From the NCBI RefSeq assembly GCF_014203535.1, contig NZ_JACHJI010000005.1, forward strand, positions 62,001-126,000: a stretch of 64,000 bases of DNA, given 5' to 3'. Made by a program: the position numbers and the translations under genes. The notes below the pieces were generated by a model that was not told the origin of the DNA, did not search any database, and was given only the letters and a program-made list of their open reading frames with translations. Positions 26,815-34,945 of this stretch are shown in pieces (within the stretch, counting starts at the first letter, position 1; each line of letters starts with the position of its first letter). The DNA is from Streptomyces griseomycini. Lineage in GTDB: Bacteria; Actinomycetota; Actinomycetes; Streptomycetales; Streptomycetaceae.

Positions 26815-28454
26815 TCACACCTGTCCGCCGGGGACGGCCGACGGGGCCCTCCCGGGCGCGCCGATGGCGACGGTCGCCATGTCGTCGTGGCTGCCGGAGC
26901 CCAGCCACTGCGCGGCCAGCATCTGCACCCGCTCCACGATCGCCTCGCCCGGCATGCCCGCACACTCCGCCAGCGCCCGTCGCAGGCGGTGCTCCCCGAA
27001 CAGTTCGTCGCCCAGTGGTCCGCCGCGGGCCTCGGTGATGCCGTCGGTGTACAGCAGGCACGTCTCCCCGGGGCCGAGCACCACCTCGGCCGTCCGGGCC
27101 GTCACCGAGGGCAGCGCACCGACGAGGGTGCCGTGGGTGGCCACCTCCTCGACCCCGCCGCCCGCGCGGACCACGAGCGGGGGCATGTGCCCGGCGCTGG
27201 TCAGCCTCAGACGCACGTCGCTGCCGTGCCGCTTCACGGAGGCCAGCACCATGGTGGCGAACCGGGTGTGGTGCGAGGTGAGCAGGGCTCCGTTGAGCAG
27301 GCCGAGGACCTGCTGGTGGTCGGACGCCAGCGGCAGCAGCGTGTGCAGCGTGTTGCGGATCTTCCCGGTCAGGACCGCCGCGTCCAGGCCCTTGCCGGCC
27401 ACGTCGCCCAGTACGACGAGGGTCTCCTGGGAGGCGTCGGCGCCGGGTGGACGTCGTAGAAGTCCCCGCCGACCCGCTCGTGGTCCGCGGCGGTGCGGTA
27501 GCGGCCCGCGTACTCCACTCCGTGCACGGCGGTCAGGACGGGCGGCAGCAGCTCCCGCATGAGCGTGGCGGTGATCGAGGTCTGCTCGCCGTACAGGCGG
27601 GCGGCCGACAGCGCGGTACCCGCGCGTGCGGCGAAGATCCGGGCGAACATCTCCTCGTCGGGCGTGAACGCCCGCTCGGCGCTGGACCGGAGCAGGATCA
27701 GCGCGCCGGCGGGCACCCCGTGACCGGGGAGCGGGGTGACGATGACGGAGCCCACCGGTCCGGCGAAGCCCGCCGGGACCGCCCAGCCGGGAATGTCGCC
27801 GGGATTGACCCAGCGCGCCGGCACCGGCGGGAACCCCTGGAGGGCCTCGGCCAGCCCCGGGACGCTGTACGGATCGACCTGGCGCGTCTCCTGGACCACG
27901 GGCTCCCCGCGCCGGGCACGGGTCACGCCGTGACGGCGGCCGACGGGCGGGGTGACGAGCACGGCGGCGTCGGCGAGATGCTCCGCGGCCATCTGCGCGG
28001 CGACCTCGGCGCAGCGCGGCACGTTCAGGGACGACAGCAGTGCGCTGAAGAGCGCGGCGAGGGTGTCCGCCCGCTCCCGGGCGCCGTGCAGCGCCGCCTC
28101 CGCCAGGTGGCGGCCGGTGCCGTCGACCAGCCACCACACCACGCTCCCGTCCGCGGCCGGGGCGGGATGCGCCTCGTAGACACGGTCACCGATCTCCCCG
28201 GTCAGCGGTTCCGCCGGCACTCCGCCGCTCTCCTCGGCGAGGCGCCGGTGCGCGTCCGACAGCCAGGCCGGCACCGCGTCCGGGGAAGGGCTCCCGCCGC
28301 ACGGGCCCGGCAGCAGCAGGGCGGCCCGGTTCCGGTCCACGACCGTGCCGTTCGCGTCGAGGACCAGGACCGGGTACGGGGCGTCGCCCCACGAGGGGCC
28401 GGCACCGGGGTCCGCGCCGCGTGGATCGGTGGGTGAACCGGGGGAAGGAATCAC
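26815..28454 (-). pseudogene. GAF-SpoIIE (PP2C) phosphatase split by a frameshift
   Basis: Two overlapping frames together make one phosphatase of about 545 residues. The upstream frame gives a PAS-like region, a GAF domain and the PP2C start VGGDFYDVHPA; near 27437-27450 the match jumps to the other frame with SQETLVVLGDVAGKGLDAAV, then SAGHMPPLVV, LLYTDGITEA and SHDDMATVAI. A single-base deletion in the GGCGCC area explains it. No classical slippery site is visible, so it is a recent mutation or a sequencing error. Apart from this everything is intact. It heads the B12-sensor/STAS operon with 10 bp to the next gene. The start GTG 28454 is uncertain: no good ribosome site precedes it. Confidence 0.8.
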
Positions 28455-28663
28455 AAGCGGAGGCACGCGCCGTGCGCACCCCACCACCTCTCTGGCCGGG
28501 AAGAAGACGTCCAGCGGCAACCGTCCCCCATCCTGGCCCGCGAGGCAACCCGCCCCGGTCGGCGACGCACACCGCAGGCCGGCTGCGCACCCCGGAACGC
28601 GCGTCCCACGCCGTCCTCCCGCCGCTCGCGGGGTGACGGACGCCCGGCGGGCGGCGGCCGGCG

Positions 28664-29344
28664 TCAGGATGCGGCCGTGGCCTCCAGAACGGCGCGGTGG
28701 ACGGCGCGCGCCAGCCGTGCCCCCCACAGGGAACGGGGCCCGGCGAAGGCGTGCTCCTCCTCACCCGGACCGGGAGTGCGGGCGGCGACGCACACCGCGT
28801 CGGTGGGGGTGCCGGAGCAGTCGTGACCGGCTTCCAGAAGGGCCTGTACCTTCGCCTCCGTGGCGGTGGCCACCGCGTTGACCAGGGCGGCGTCGGTGAG
28901 TGCCACGGGCAGGGAGACGACGATGTTGATCGTGCCCGGCGCCTGGGGTCCGCTCGTGCCCCCGTCGGGCCGTGCGGCCCAGCCGCGCACGTCGATGCCC
29001 GCCGTGACGAAGGCCTCCGCGCCCGTGTCGTGCGCGGAGGCGTACGCCGAGACGTCCGCCGCCGTCATCAGTCCCACCCCCGGACCTCGCACGCCCGCGG
29101 CGGCGGCGAGACCGGCGAGGTGCCGGTCGGGATCGGTGCGCCGGTAACCGTGGGAGACCTGGGCGTTGAGGACCCAGGCCCGCTCGCCGATGCCTCCGCC
29201 CAGCACCGCGCTGCTGATCATCCGCCGGCCGGGCCCCGCGGTCCAGAGCAGCGAGTGCAGTCGTTCGCCGTTCTCGACGCGGGTCAGGCACCGCGGCTGC
29301 GGCAGCGTACGGGGGGCACGGGGCGGCGGGAGGACGGCGGTCAC
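28664..29344 (-). CDS. cbiZ: adenosylcobinamide amidohydrolase
   Basis: CbiZ family, 226 residues. It cleaves the aminopropanol arm of adenosylcobinamide (and some pseudo-cobamides) to adenosylcobyric acid, letting the cell salvage and remodel corrinoids. Recognised by the order of conserved stretches: SSAVLGGGIGERAWVLNAQVSHGYRRTDPD (read in two parts around ERAWVLN), VGLMTAADVS, VTAGIDVRGWA, GTINIVVSLP and a late Cys-Ser-Gly-Thr-Pro-Thr-Asp segment. GTG 29344 follows AAGGAG by 9 bases. No other corrinoid gene is nearby; its link may be to the cobalamin-binding protein downstream. Confidence 0.85.
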   Translation of the reverse strand: MTAVLPPPRAPRTLPQPRCLTRVENGERLHSLLWTAGPGRRMISSAVLGGGIGERAWVLNAQVSHGYRRTDPDRHLAGLAAAAGVRGPGVGLMTAADVSAYASAHDTGAEAFVTAGIDVRGWAARPDGGTSGPQAPGTINIVVSLPVALTDAALVNAVATATEAKVQALLEAGHDCSGTPTDAVCVAARTPGPGEEEHAFAGPRSLWGARLARAVHRAVLEATAAS

Positions 29345-29419
29345 CGGGCAGGGCTCCTTGCGGGGTCGGACCGGCCGATCGTACGGCGCGGCCGGCCGTC
29401 CCTTCCGCACGGGGGCGGG

Positions 29420-29842
29420 TCAGCTCCGCGGCCCGTCCGCCCCGGGCCCCCGGAAGCACGCGGTGACGGTCTTGCCGTGGGGGCACGGGCGGGCCTCCCA
29501 CGCGTCGGCCAGGGCGTCGACCAGGAACATGCCGCGTCCGCCGACGCGTTCGGTGCTCGGTCCCCGGGGCGCCGGCAGGGTGGTGGAGGTGTCGTGCACC
29601 GAGATGTGCAGACAGCGGTTGTCCCAAGACATGATCAACTGTGCGGTGCTGCGGGCGTGGGTGTGCGCGTTGGTGACCAGCTCCGAGACGGTCAGCAGCA
29701 CGGCGTCCGCCGTCTCGGGGTCGGTGGTGGTCCAGCCCAGTGCGTCGAGGTGCTCGCGTGCCCAGTCCCGGGCCGCCTTCACCCCGCGGTCCATCGGCAG
29801 TGAACGCGCCCAGCCCACGGCCCGGACCGACGATTCGTTCAT
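29420..29842 (-). CDS. HATPase anti-sigma / serine kinase, RsbW-like
   Basis: A 140-residue single-domain GHKL ATPase. The N box is TVSELVTNAHTHA, the G1-like loop is VHDTSTTLPAP and the G2 loop is GGRGMFLVDALAD. Such proteins bind sigma factors or phosphorylate STAS antagonists. It lies between cbiZ and a small basic gene, on the same strand as the phosphatase/B12/STAS operon, and would supply the kinase that operon lacks. The G1 aspartate is followed by T-S-T rather than the usual glycines, so nucleotide binding may differ. ATG 29842 follows AAGGACC. Confidence 0.87.
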   Translation of the reverse strand: MNESSVRAVGWARSLPMDRGVKAARDWAREHLDALGWTTTDPETADAVLLTVSELVTNAHTHARSTAQLIMSWDNRCLHISVHDTSTTLPAPRGPSTERVGGRGMFLVDALADAWEARPCPHGKTVTACFRGPGADGPRS

Positions 29843-29918
29843 GGTGGTCCTTCCCGGTCACGGCCGCGCGGCCCGGGCAGGTGCGTGCCGGGCCGCGCGG
29901 AGGCAGGAGCGGAGTGGG

Positions 29919-30068
29919 TCAACGGTGGCCGCCGCGGAGCCTGCCCAGCAGACGCTGGGCCTGGGCCCGGCGCCGCGGGTCGGCCGCGGCCCGCCGCGCC
30001 TGCTCGGCCGTACGCCGCCCCTGAGGGCTCCTCGCGAACCGCTTGATGCGTTCCATCATGCCCGGCAT
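29919..30068 (-). CDS. small basic protein, 49 aa
   Basis: A 49-residue Arg/Ala-rich helical protein starting MPGMMERIKRFARSPQGRRT and ending RLRGGHR. An excellent ribosome site AAAGGAG lies 7 bases before the ATG. The charge suggests nucleic-acid or membrane binding. Small proteins with this MMERIKRFARSPQGRR start are familiar in Streptomyces but have no known function to me. Confidence 0.75.
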   Translation of the reverse strand: MPGMMERIKRFARSPQGRRTAEQARRAAADPRRRAQAQRLLGRLRGGHR

Positions 30069-30162
30069 GGCACGACTCCTTTCCTAGGTGTCCGCTCGCG
30101 TCCTCGACGTCCTACCGGATACCCCCTGCGGGCGGACTCAGCCCCCGGGCCCGCGGACGGGC

Positions 30163-31248
30163 TCACGTCTCCTTCAGCGGCTCGTACACCTCGGCCCCCA
30201 GGCCGAACGTCCACGCTACCCCCTCCCGGGCCGTCCGCGTGTCCGGCGGAACGCGGAGCCAGTACGTGCGGTGGGTGCCGTCCGGCTCGGGTGTGGAGTT
30301 GAGGACCTCGACCATGGCGACCGGCTCGTCGCCGTCCAGTTCGATGCGCCAGAGCGTGCCCGTGCCGTCCCGGTGCACCGGCCTGGCCCCGGAGTCGGCC
30401 AGGTAGCGGTCGTAGCCGTAGTGCTCGAGCATCACCCGCCGCAGTTCGGCGTTCTCCTCGGCCCGGACCCGCTCCGGGGTGAGGGTGCGCAGCTCCTCCA
30501 GGAAGGCGCGCGGCACCGGCATGCCCCGCCAGGCGCACAGGGCGAAGCCGTCGGGGAACTCCAGGGCGGGGCCGTCACCGCGGTCCAGCCGGCCGGCCTC
30601 GTCCCGGTGCAGCGCGACGGGGCGCTCGCACACCACCGCCACCTTCTCGAACGGCCACCACCAGCCGGCGCTGCGGCACACCCGGGCCAGCCCCTCGAGC
30701 GGGGAACCGTCGGTGTGCAGGGCGGCCAGCCACGGCGCGTCGTGCTGTCCGAGCAGCGCGTCCAGCAGGATCAGCCGTGTCCCGGTGCGGGCGTCCCGGT
30801 CGTCGGCGGCGAGGTCGTCGAGCACCCCGGTGCGGATCCGGTCGACCAGCGCCTGCGTGGCGTCCCACAGGGCCCCGCCGGTCCGCGCCCAGTGCCGGGA
30901 CCAGCCCGCCGCACCCAACTCCTCGTGCAGACGACGGCGTTCGGCCGCCCACGGTGCCGTGCGCACCGCCTCACGCACGCTCGCCCCGAAGTCCGCCCCC
31001 TCCCGTACCAGCGTCACGCCCTCGCGCGGCGACCCGGCCCAGATCACGCGGTCCGGCTCGGCCAGCCCGGCGCTGCGGTACGCCGCCCGGACGCCCTCCT
31101 CCGCCGCGGCACGGTCGGCGGGCACGGCGGCCGCCGCCCACGCGCGCCAGTGCCCCGCCCGGTCCGCGTGGCCCGCGTGGCCCGCGTGCGTCCCGTCCTC
31201 GAAGCCGCCGGTCCCGGCCGCCGCGCCGCTCTCCTGCGTGATCGTCAT
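30163..31248 (-). CDS. DUF6745 domain protein
   Basis: A 361-residue soluble protein. The start ATG 31248 is chosen over TTG 31254 because AGGGGA is 8 bases from it. A His/Gly/Ala repeat (HAGHAGHADRAGH) near 22-35 precedes the DUF6745 region, which is rich in Trp and charged residues (AGWWWPFEKVAVVCERP, LEFPDGFALCAWRGMPVP, VMLEHYGYDRYLADSG). The last part binds like a small β-sheet with YWLRVPP. Activity unknown. It follows the 108-residue gene in the same transcript and lies divergent from the STM4015-STM4011 cassette; DUF6745 and LRR genes often co-occur in actinobacteria. Confidence 0.8.
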   Translation of the reverse strand: MTITQESGAAAGTGGFEDGTHAGHAGHADRAGHWRAWAAAAVPADRAAAEEGVRAAYRSAGLAEPDRVIWAGSPREGVTLVREGADFGASVREAVRTAPWAAERRRLHEELGAAGWSRHWARTGGALWDATQALVDRIRTGVLDDLAADDRDARTGTRLILLDALLGQHDAPWLAALHTDGSPLEGLARVCRSAGWWWPFEKVAVVCERPVALHRDEAGRLDRGDGPALEFPDGFALCAWRGMPVPRAFLEELRTLTPERVRAEENAELRRVMLEHYGYDRYLADSGARPVHRDGTGTLWRIELDGDEPVAMVEVLNSTPEPDGTHRTYWLRVPPDTRTAREGVAWTFGLGAEVYEPLKET

Positions 31249-31303
31249 CGTCAACGTCCCCTGTCCTGTGCTCGGTCGGTCTCTCGTCCGGTCGCCGCGC
31301 CCG

Positions 31304-31630
31304 TCAGTCGGCCACCAGCCGCACCGAACCGGGGACGTACTCCCGCTGGCGGATCACGCGGTACCACCCCTTGGGCAGCGCGATCGCGGCGTGCTCCTCG
31401 TGGACCACCCGGCCGCCCTCCGGCAGGTGCAGCAGGAACGGCCCGAAGGGACCCGGCTCCCGCACGAGTTCGCCCCGGCCGACCACCGCGTGGGCATGTC
31501 CGGTGACCTCCCCGAGGGCCAGCACGAGCCGCCCCCGGGCGTCGCGCGGCTCCTTGGGCGCGTCCGGGACGTGGGACGGCACCGCCTCGTCCGCGACGGG
31601 CACGATCAGCACGTCTCCCTGCCGGTACAT
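31304..31630 (-). CDS. conserved hypothetical protein paired with DUF6745, 108 aa
   Basis: A compact β-rich protein beginning MYRQGDVLIVPV and ending RQREYVPGSVRLVAD. The centre has GEVTGHAHAVVG and HLPEGGRVVHEEHAAIALPKGWYRV, with several histidines that could bind metal. There is no signal peptide. ATG 31630 follows GGGGAGAGTC. It is the first gene after a consensus-quality TTGTCAGTGGC promoter and precedes the DUF6745 gene by 55 bp. Function unknown. Confidence 0.75.
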   Translation of the reverse strand: MYRQGDVLIVPVADEAVPSHVPDAPKEPRDARGRLVLALGEVTGHAHAVVGRGELVREPGPFGPFLLHLPEGGRVVHEEHAAIALPKGWYRVIRQREYVPGSVRLVAD

Positions 31631-31678
31631 GACTCTCCCCTCCGCTCCGGCGCACGGTGCTCCGGAGTCCACGCGCAG

Positions 31679-31701
31679 ACAGTACGAACCGCCACTGACA
31701 A
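31679..31701 (-). promoter_or_regulatory. RecA-NDp/PafBC-type promoter for the DUF6745 pair
   Basis: Read on the minus strand: TTGTCAGTGGC, 6 bases, TACTGT. This fits TTGTCAGTGGC-N6-TAnnnT exactly at the -35-proximal part and in spacing. The predicted transcript starts about 40 bases before ATG 31630. Confidence 0.7.
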
Positions 31702-31730
31702 CGGACCGTCACCGCCCCCGCCGCCGGGTG

Positions 31731-31753
31731 TTGTCAGTCCCTGTTGGTAGAAC
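31731..31753 (+). promoter_or_regulatory. RecA-NDp/PafBC-type promoter for the STM4015-STM4011 cassette
   Basis: TTGTCAGTCCC, 6 bases, TAGAAC: the first eight bases and TAG match the damage-promoter consensus at the right spacing, with a C at the last -10 base. It lies 98 bp before ATG 31851 and back to back with the minus-strand site. Confidence 0.6.
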
Positions 31754-31850
31754 TTCTGCCCGACCCGCCGAACGGCTCGCACCCGTGCTCCGTGGCGGCT
31801 CCGCACGCGCACCACCCCGTTCCGCCCGGCACACGACAGGAGCAGTCCGT

Positions 31851-32807
31851 ATGACGATCGGTGGCCACCTCGAGGAGCTGTACGGCCTCCCCGCCTTCAC
31901 CTTCCCCGGGACCGGCGAGACGACGGGACTGCCCGAACCCGACGCCGTGGCCTGGCGGATCGCCGCCGCGACGTACGACGCCGGGAACGCGTGGACGGAG
32001 GTCTTCGCCCGCTTCTGCGCCGCGGTCGACACCACGCGGGTCCGCGCCCTGATCGTCGGCGTCTGGGAGGACGCGTACGACTCCGCTCCCTCCCACGTCA
32101 TCGAGGCGCTGGTGGCCGCGCGCGACCGGCTGCCCGCCCTGCGGGCGGTGTTCCTCGGGGACATCGTGTTCGAGGAGTGCGAGATCTCCTGGATCACCCA
32201 GGGCGACGTCGCGCCGCTGCTGGCCGGCTTCCCCGAACTGGAGGAGTTCGGTGTGCGCGGGGGCCAGGGGCTGGTGTTCCCCGCCCTGCGCCACGACGGG
32301 CTGCGCAAGCTGGTCGTGGAGACCGGCGGCCTGCCGGTGGAGGTCGTCCGCGGCGTCGGGGCCGGCGAACTGCCCGCGCTGGAACACCTCGACCTGTGGC
32401 TCGGCACCTCCTGGTACGGCGCCGACAGCGAGGTTGCCGACCTGGCGCCGATCCTGTCCGGGGCCCGGCTGCCCCGGCTGCGGCACCTGGCCCTGCGCAA
32501 CAGCGAGATCCAGGACGAGGTCGCCGCCGCCGTGGCGTCGGCCGCGGTGGTCGCCCGGCTCGACGTGCTCGACCTGTCCATGGGCACCCTGGGCGACGAC
32601 GGCGCCGCCGCCCTCCTCGGCGGCCAGCCGCTGACCCACCTGCGGAAGCTGGACCTGCACCACAACTACATCGGCGAGGCCCTCCGGCAGCGCCTGCGCG
32701 AGACGCTGGAACCCGCGGGCGTCGAGGTGGACCTCGACCAGGACGACGCCGAACGGGACGAGGACGACGACGGCACCGTCCACCGCTACGTCGCCGTGGG
32801 GGAGTGA
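31851..32807 (+). CDS. STM4015 family leucine-rich-repeat protein (first copy)
   Basis: A 318-residue soluble protein of the STM4015 family. Irregular LRR units run from about 90 to 290, with turns such as LRAVFLGDI, LEEFGVRGG, LRKLVVETG, LEHLDLWLG, LRHLALRNS and LRKLDLHHN. Before them is EISWITQGDV, conserved with the next gene. An acidic stretch (DLDQDDAERDEDDD) precedes the ending VHRYVAVGE. LRR domains bind proteins or peptides, so it may recognise the substrate of the cassette. ATG 31851 follows AGGAG. It is the first of six co-directional genes. Confidence 0.85.
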   Translation: MTIGGHLEELYGLPAFTFPGTGETTGLPEPDAVAWRIAAATYDAGNAWTEVFARFCAAVDTTRVRALIVGVWEDAYDSAPSHVIEALVAARDRLPALRAVFLGDIVFEECEISWITQGDVAPLLAGFPELEEFGVRGGQGLVFPALRHDGLRKLVVETGGLPVEVVRGVGAGELPALEHLDLWLGTSWYGADSEVADLAPILSGARLPRLRHLALRNSEIQDEVAAAVASAAVVARLDVLDLSMGTLGDDGAAALLGGQPLTHLRKLDLHHNYIGEALRQRLRETLEPAGVEVDLDQDDAERDEDDDGTVHRYVAVGE

Positions 32808-32814
32808 GCGCGAA

Positions 32815-33768
32815 GTGAGCTACCACCCCTCTCGTCTGACGCACTTCCACGGACTGCCCGTGCATCTCCTCGACGCCGACGGCGAGGAGGGCACCGGCGC
32901 GGAACTCCCCGCTCCGGCCTCGGTCGCCTGGCGGCTGTCGACCGAATGGGACGTCCCGTTCGAGCGACGGTGGAACCGGTTCCTGGACCGGGTCCGCACC
33001 GACGAGGTCGTGGCCCTGGTCGTCGGTGCCTGGTGGGAGGAGTGGGACGAGCACGGGATCGAGCCCGTCCTCGACCTGCTCACGGCCGAGGCGCACCGGT
33101 TCCCGAGGCTGCGGGCGGTGTTCCTCGCGGACGTCGTGTCCGAGGAGTCGGAGATCTCCTGGATCAAGCAGGGCGACGTCAGCCGGGTGCTGCGCGCCTG
33201 GCCCGGTCTGTGCGAGCTCGGCCTGCGCGGCGTCGAGGACCTGGTGATCGAGCCGCTGCGGCACGAGGCGCTGCGCAGGCTGCGCGTCGAGTGCGGCGGC
33301 CTGCCCTCCGAGCCGGTGCGCGCCCTGGCCGCCTGCGACCTGCCCGCCCTGCACCACCTGGAGCTGTGGCTGGGCACCGGCTGGTACGGCGGTGACTGCA
33401 CCGCCGCCGACGTCCGGGCACTCCTGGCCGCGCTGGACCGCAGCCCCGGACTGCGCCACCTCGGCCTGTGCAACAGCGACATCCAGGACGAGATCGCCGC
33501 GGCGGTGGCCGCCGCGCCCGTCGTCGCGGGCCTGGACTCCCTCGACCTGAGCATGGGCACCCTCAGCGACGAAGGGGCGACCGCGCTGCTCTCGGGACAG
33601 CCGCTGACCCATCTGCGGGCGCTCGACCTCGGACACCACTTCATGAGCGAGGAGATGGCCCGCCGCGTGCGCGAGGCGCTGGGACCGCACGTCCCGGACC
33701 TCGGCCTCGGGCCCGCCCGGCGCAGCACCCACCGGCCGGAGGAGCGCTATGTCGCGGTCGGGGAGTGA
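32815..33768 (+). CDS. STM4015 family leucine-rich-repeat protein (second copy)
   Basis: 317 residues, clearly a tandem duplicate of the preceding gene: EISWIKQGDV, LELWLGTGWYGGD, SLDLSMGTLSDEGA, QPLTHLRALDL and the identical C-terminal YVAVGE are all shared. The acidic tail of the first copy is missing. GTG 32815 is 7 bp after the first copy's stop. It overlaps the STM4014 gene by 20 bp. Two LRR proteins in place of one may mean two targets or a hetero-complex. Confidence 0.84.
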   Translation: MSYHPSRLTHFHGLPVHLLDADGEEGTGAELPAPASVAWRLSTEWDVPFERRWNRFLDRVRTDEVVALVVGAWWEEWDEHGIEPVLDLLTAEAHRFPRLRAVFLADVVSEESEISWIKQGDVSRVLRAWPGLCELGLRGVEDLVIEPLRHEALRRLRVECGGLPSEPVRALAACDLPALHHLELWLGTGWYGGDCTAADVRALLAALDRSPGLRHLGLCNSDIQDEIAAAVAAAPVVAGLDSLDLSMGTLSDEGATALLSGQPLTHLRALDLGHHFMSEEMARRVREALGPHVPDLGLGPARRSTHRPEERYVAVGE

Positions 33769-34945
33769 CCGGGCGCCGGCCGGCCCGGCACCGCGCTTCG
33801 CCGTCGTGGGCAACCCGGACAACCGCAGGGTGACCCTCTTCGCCGACGCCGTCCGCGCGGCCGGACTGCCCGCACCGCGCGTCGTGCCCTGGGAACGGGT
33901 GCTGCGCGCGGACGGAGCCGAGTTCGCCGCCGACGAGACCGTCCGGCTCGACTCACCCGGCGAGAACCCCGAGGTCGACCGGCTGCTGCGCGGTGTGCAG
34001 GACCCGACCCGGGTCGAGGGCTCGGCGCTCTGGTACGCGCGGTTCACCGAGGCGGTGCGCGGTCTGCGGGGCGGGGTCCGTCTCGACGACGCGGACGAAC
34101 TGGCCGTCCTGTTCGACAAGCGGCGCTGCCACGCCGCCCTCGCCGCGGCGGACGTCCCCGTGCCCCCCTCACCCACCTCCGGACCCGGTGCCGTACGGGT
34201 GACCGGCTGGGACGACGTGCGCGCCGTCATGCGCGACCACCGCATGCCGAGGCTCTTCGTCAAGCTCGCGCACGGCTCCTCGGCCTCCGGGGTGCTCGCC
34301 GTGGAGGCGGCGGGCGGCGGTCGCGTCCGGGCCACCACCTCCGTCGAACTCACCCCGGACGGAAGGCTGTTCAACTCCCTCGAGGTGCGCCGCTACGAAC
34401 GGGAGCGGGACGTCGCCGCCATCGTGGACACGCTCGCCCCGGACGGTCTCCACCTCGAGCGCTGGCTGCCCAAGGCCTCCCAGCGGGGGCGCGCCGCCGA
34501 CCTGCGGGTGGTGGTGGTGGCCGGCCGCGCCACCCACGCGGTCGTGCGCACCAGCGCCTCACCGCTGACCAACCTCCACCTCGGCGGCAGCCGCGGCGAC
34601 CTCGACGCGGCACGCGACGCCGTCGAGGCGGCCGGTGCCCGCTGGGCGGACGTCCTCGCGGTGTGCGAGCGCGCGGCGGCCTGCTTCCCGCGCACCCTGT
34701 GCGTGGGCGTCGACCTGCTCCCGGCCGTCGGCTGGCGCCGGTTCGCGGTCGGCGAGGTCAACGCCTTCGGTGACCTGCTGCCCCGCCTCACGGGACTGCC
34801 GGGCAGCGGAGCGGAGGGCCTCGACACCTACGCGGCCCAGGTCGCGGCGGTCCTGCGCCGCACCGCCGATCCGTCCCACCCGCACCATCAGCACCACGCG
34901 CACAGCCACTCGCACAGAACGGGAAGCACCCATGTCAGCGCCTGA
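33749..34945 (+). CDS. STM4014 family ATP-grasp-like protein
   Basis: A 398-residue protein that looks like an ATP-grasp ligase: an N-terminal FAVVGNPDNRRVTLFADAV segment, a middle part with RLFVKLAHGSSASGV (nucleotide-binding loop) and a later CVGVDLLPAVGWRRFAVGEVNAFGDLLP that supplies the acidic metal and N residues. Such enzymes join a carboxylate to an amine or thiol. The C terminus ends in a histidine-rich tail (HPHHQHHAHSHSH) that could hold metal. ATG 33749 follows GGAGGAG inside the end of the LRR gene. Third enzyme-type gene of the cassette; substrate unknown. Confidence 0.82.
   Translation: MSRSGSDRAPAGPAPRFAVVGNPDNRRVTLFADAVRAAGLPAPRVVPWERVLRADGAEFAADETVRLDSPGENPEVDRLLRGVQDPTRVEGSALWYARFTEAVRGLRGGVRLDDADELAVLFDKRRCHAALAAADVPVPPSPTSGPGAVRVTGWDDVRAVMRDHRMPRLFVKLAHGSSASGVLAVEAAGGGRVRATTSVELTPDGRLFNSLEVRRYERERDVAAIVDTLAPDGLHLERWLPKASQRGRAADLRVVVVAGRATHAVVRTSASPLTNLHLGGSRGDLDAARDAVEAAGARWADVLAVCERAAACFPRTLCVGVDLLPAVGWRRFAVGEVNAFGDLLPRLTGLPGSGAEGLDTYAAQVAAVLRRTADPSHPHHQHHAHSHSHRTGSTHVSA

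Noticed and set aside
26815-28454. Programmed ribosomal frameshift in the phosphatase gene
   Set aside because: No slippery heptamer or downstream structure was evident at 27437-27450; deletion or read error is simpler.
28455-28663. Cobalamin riboswitch before the B12-sensor operon
   Set aside because: No B12-box-like sequence or matching stem arrangement could be read on the minus strand in these 209 bases.
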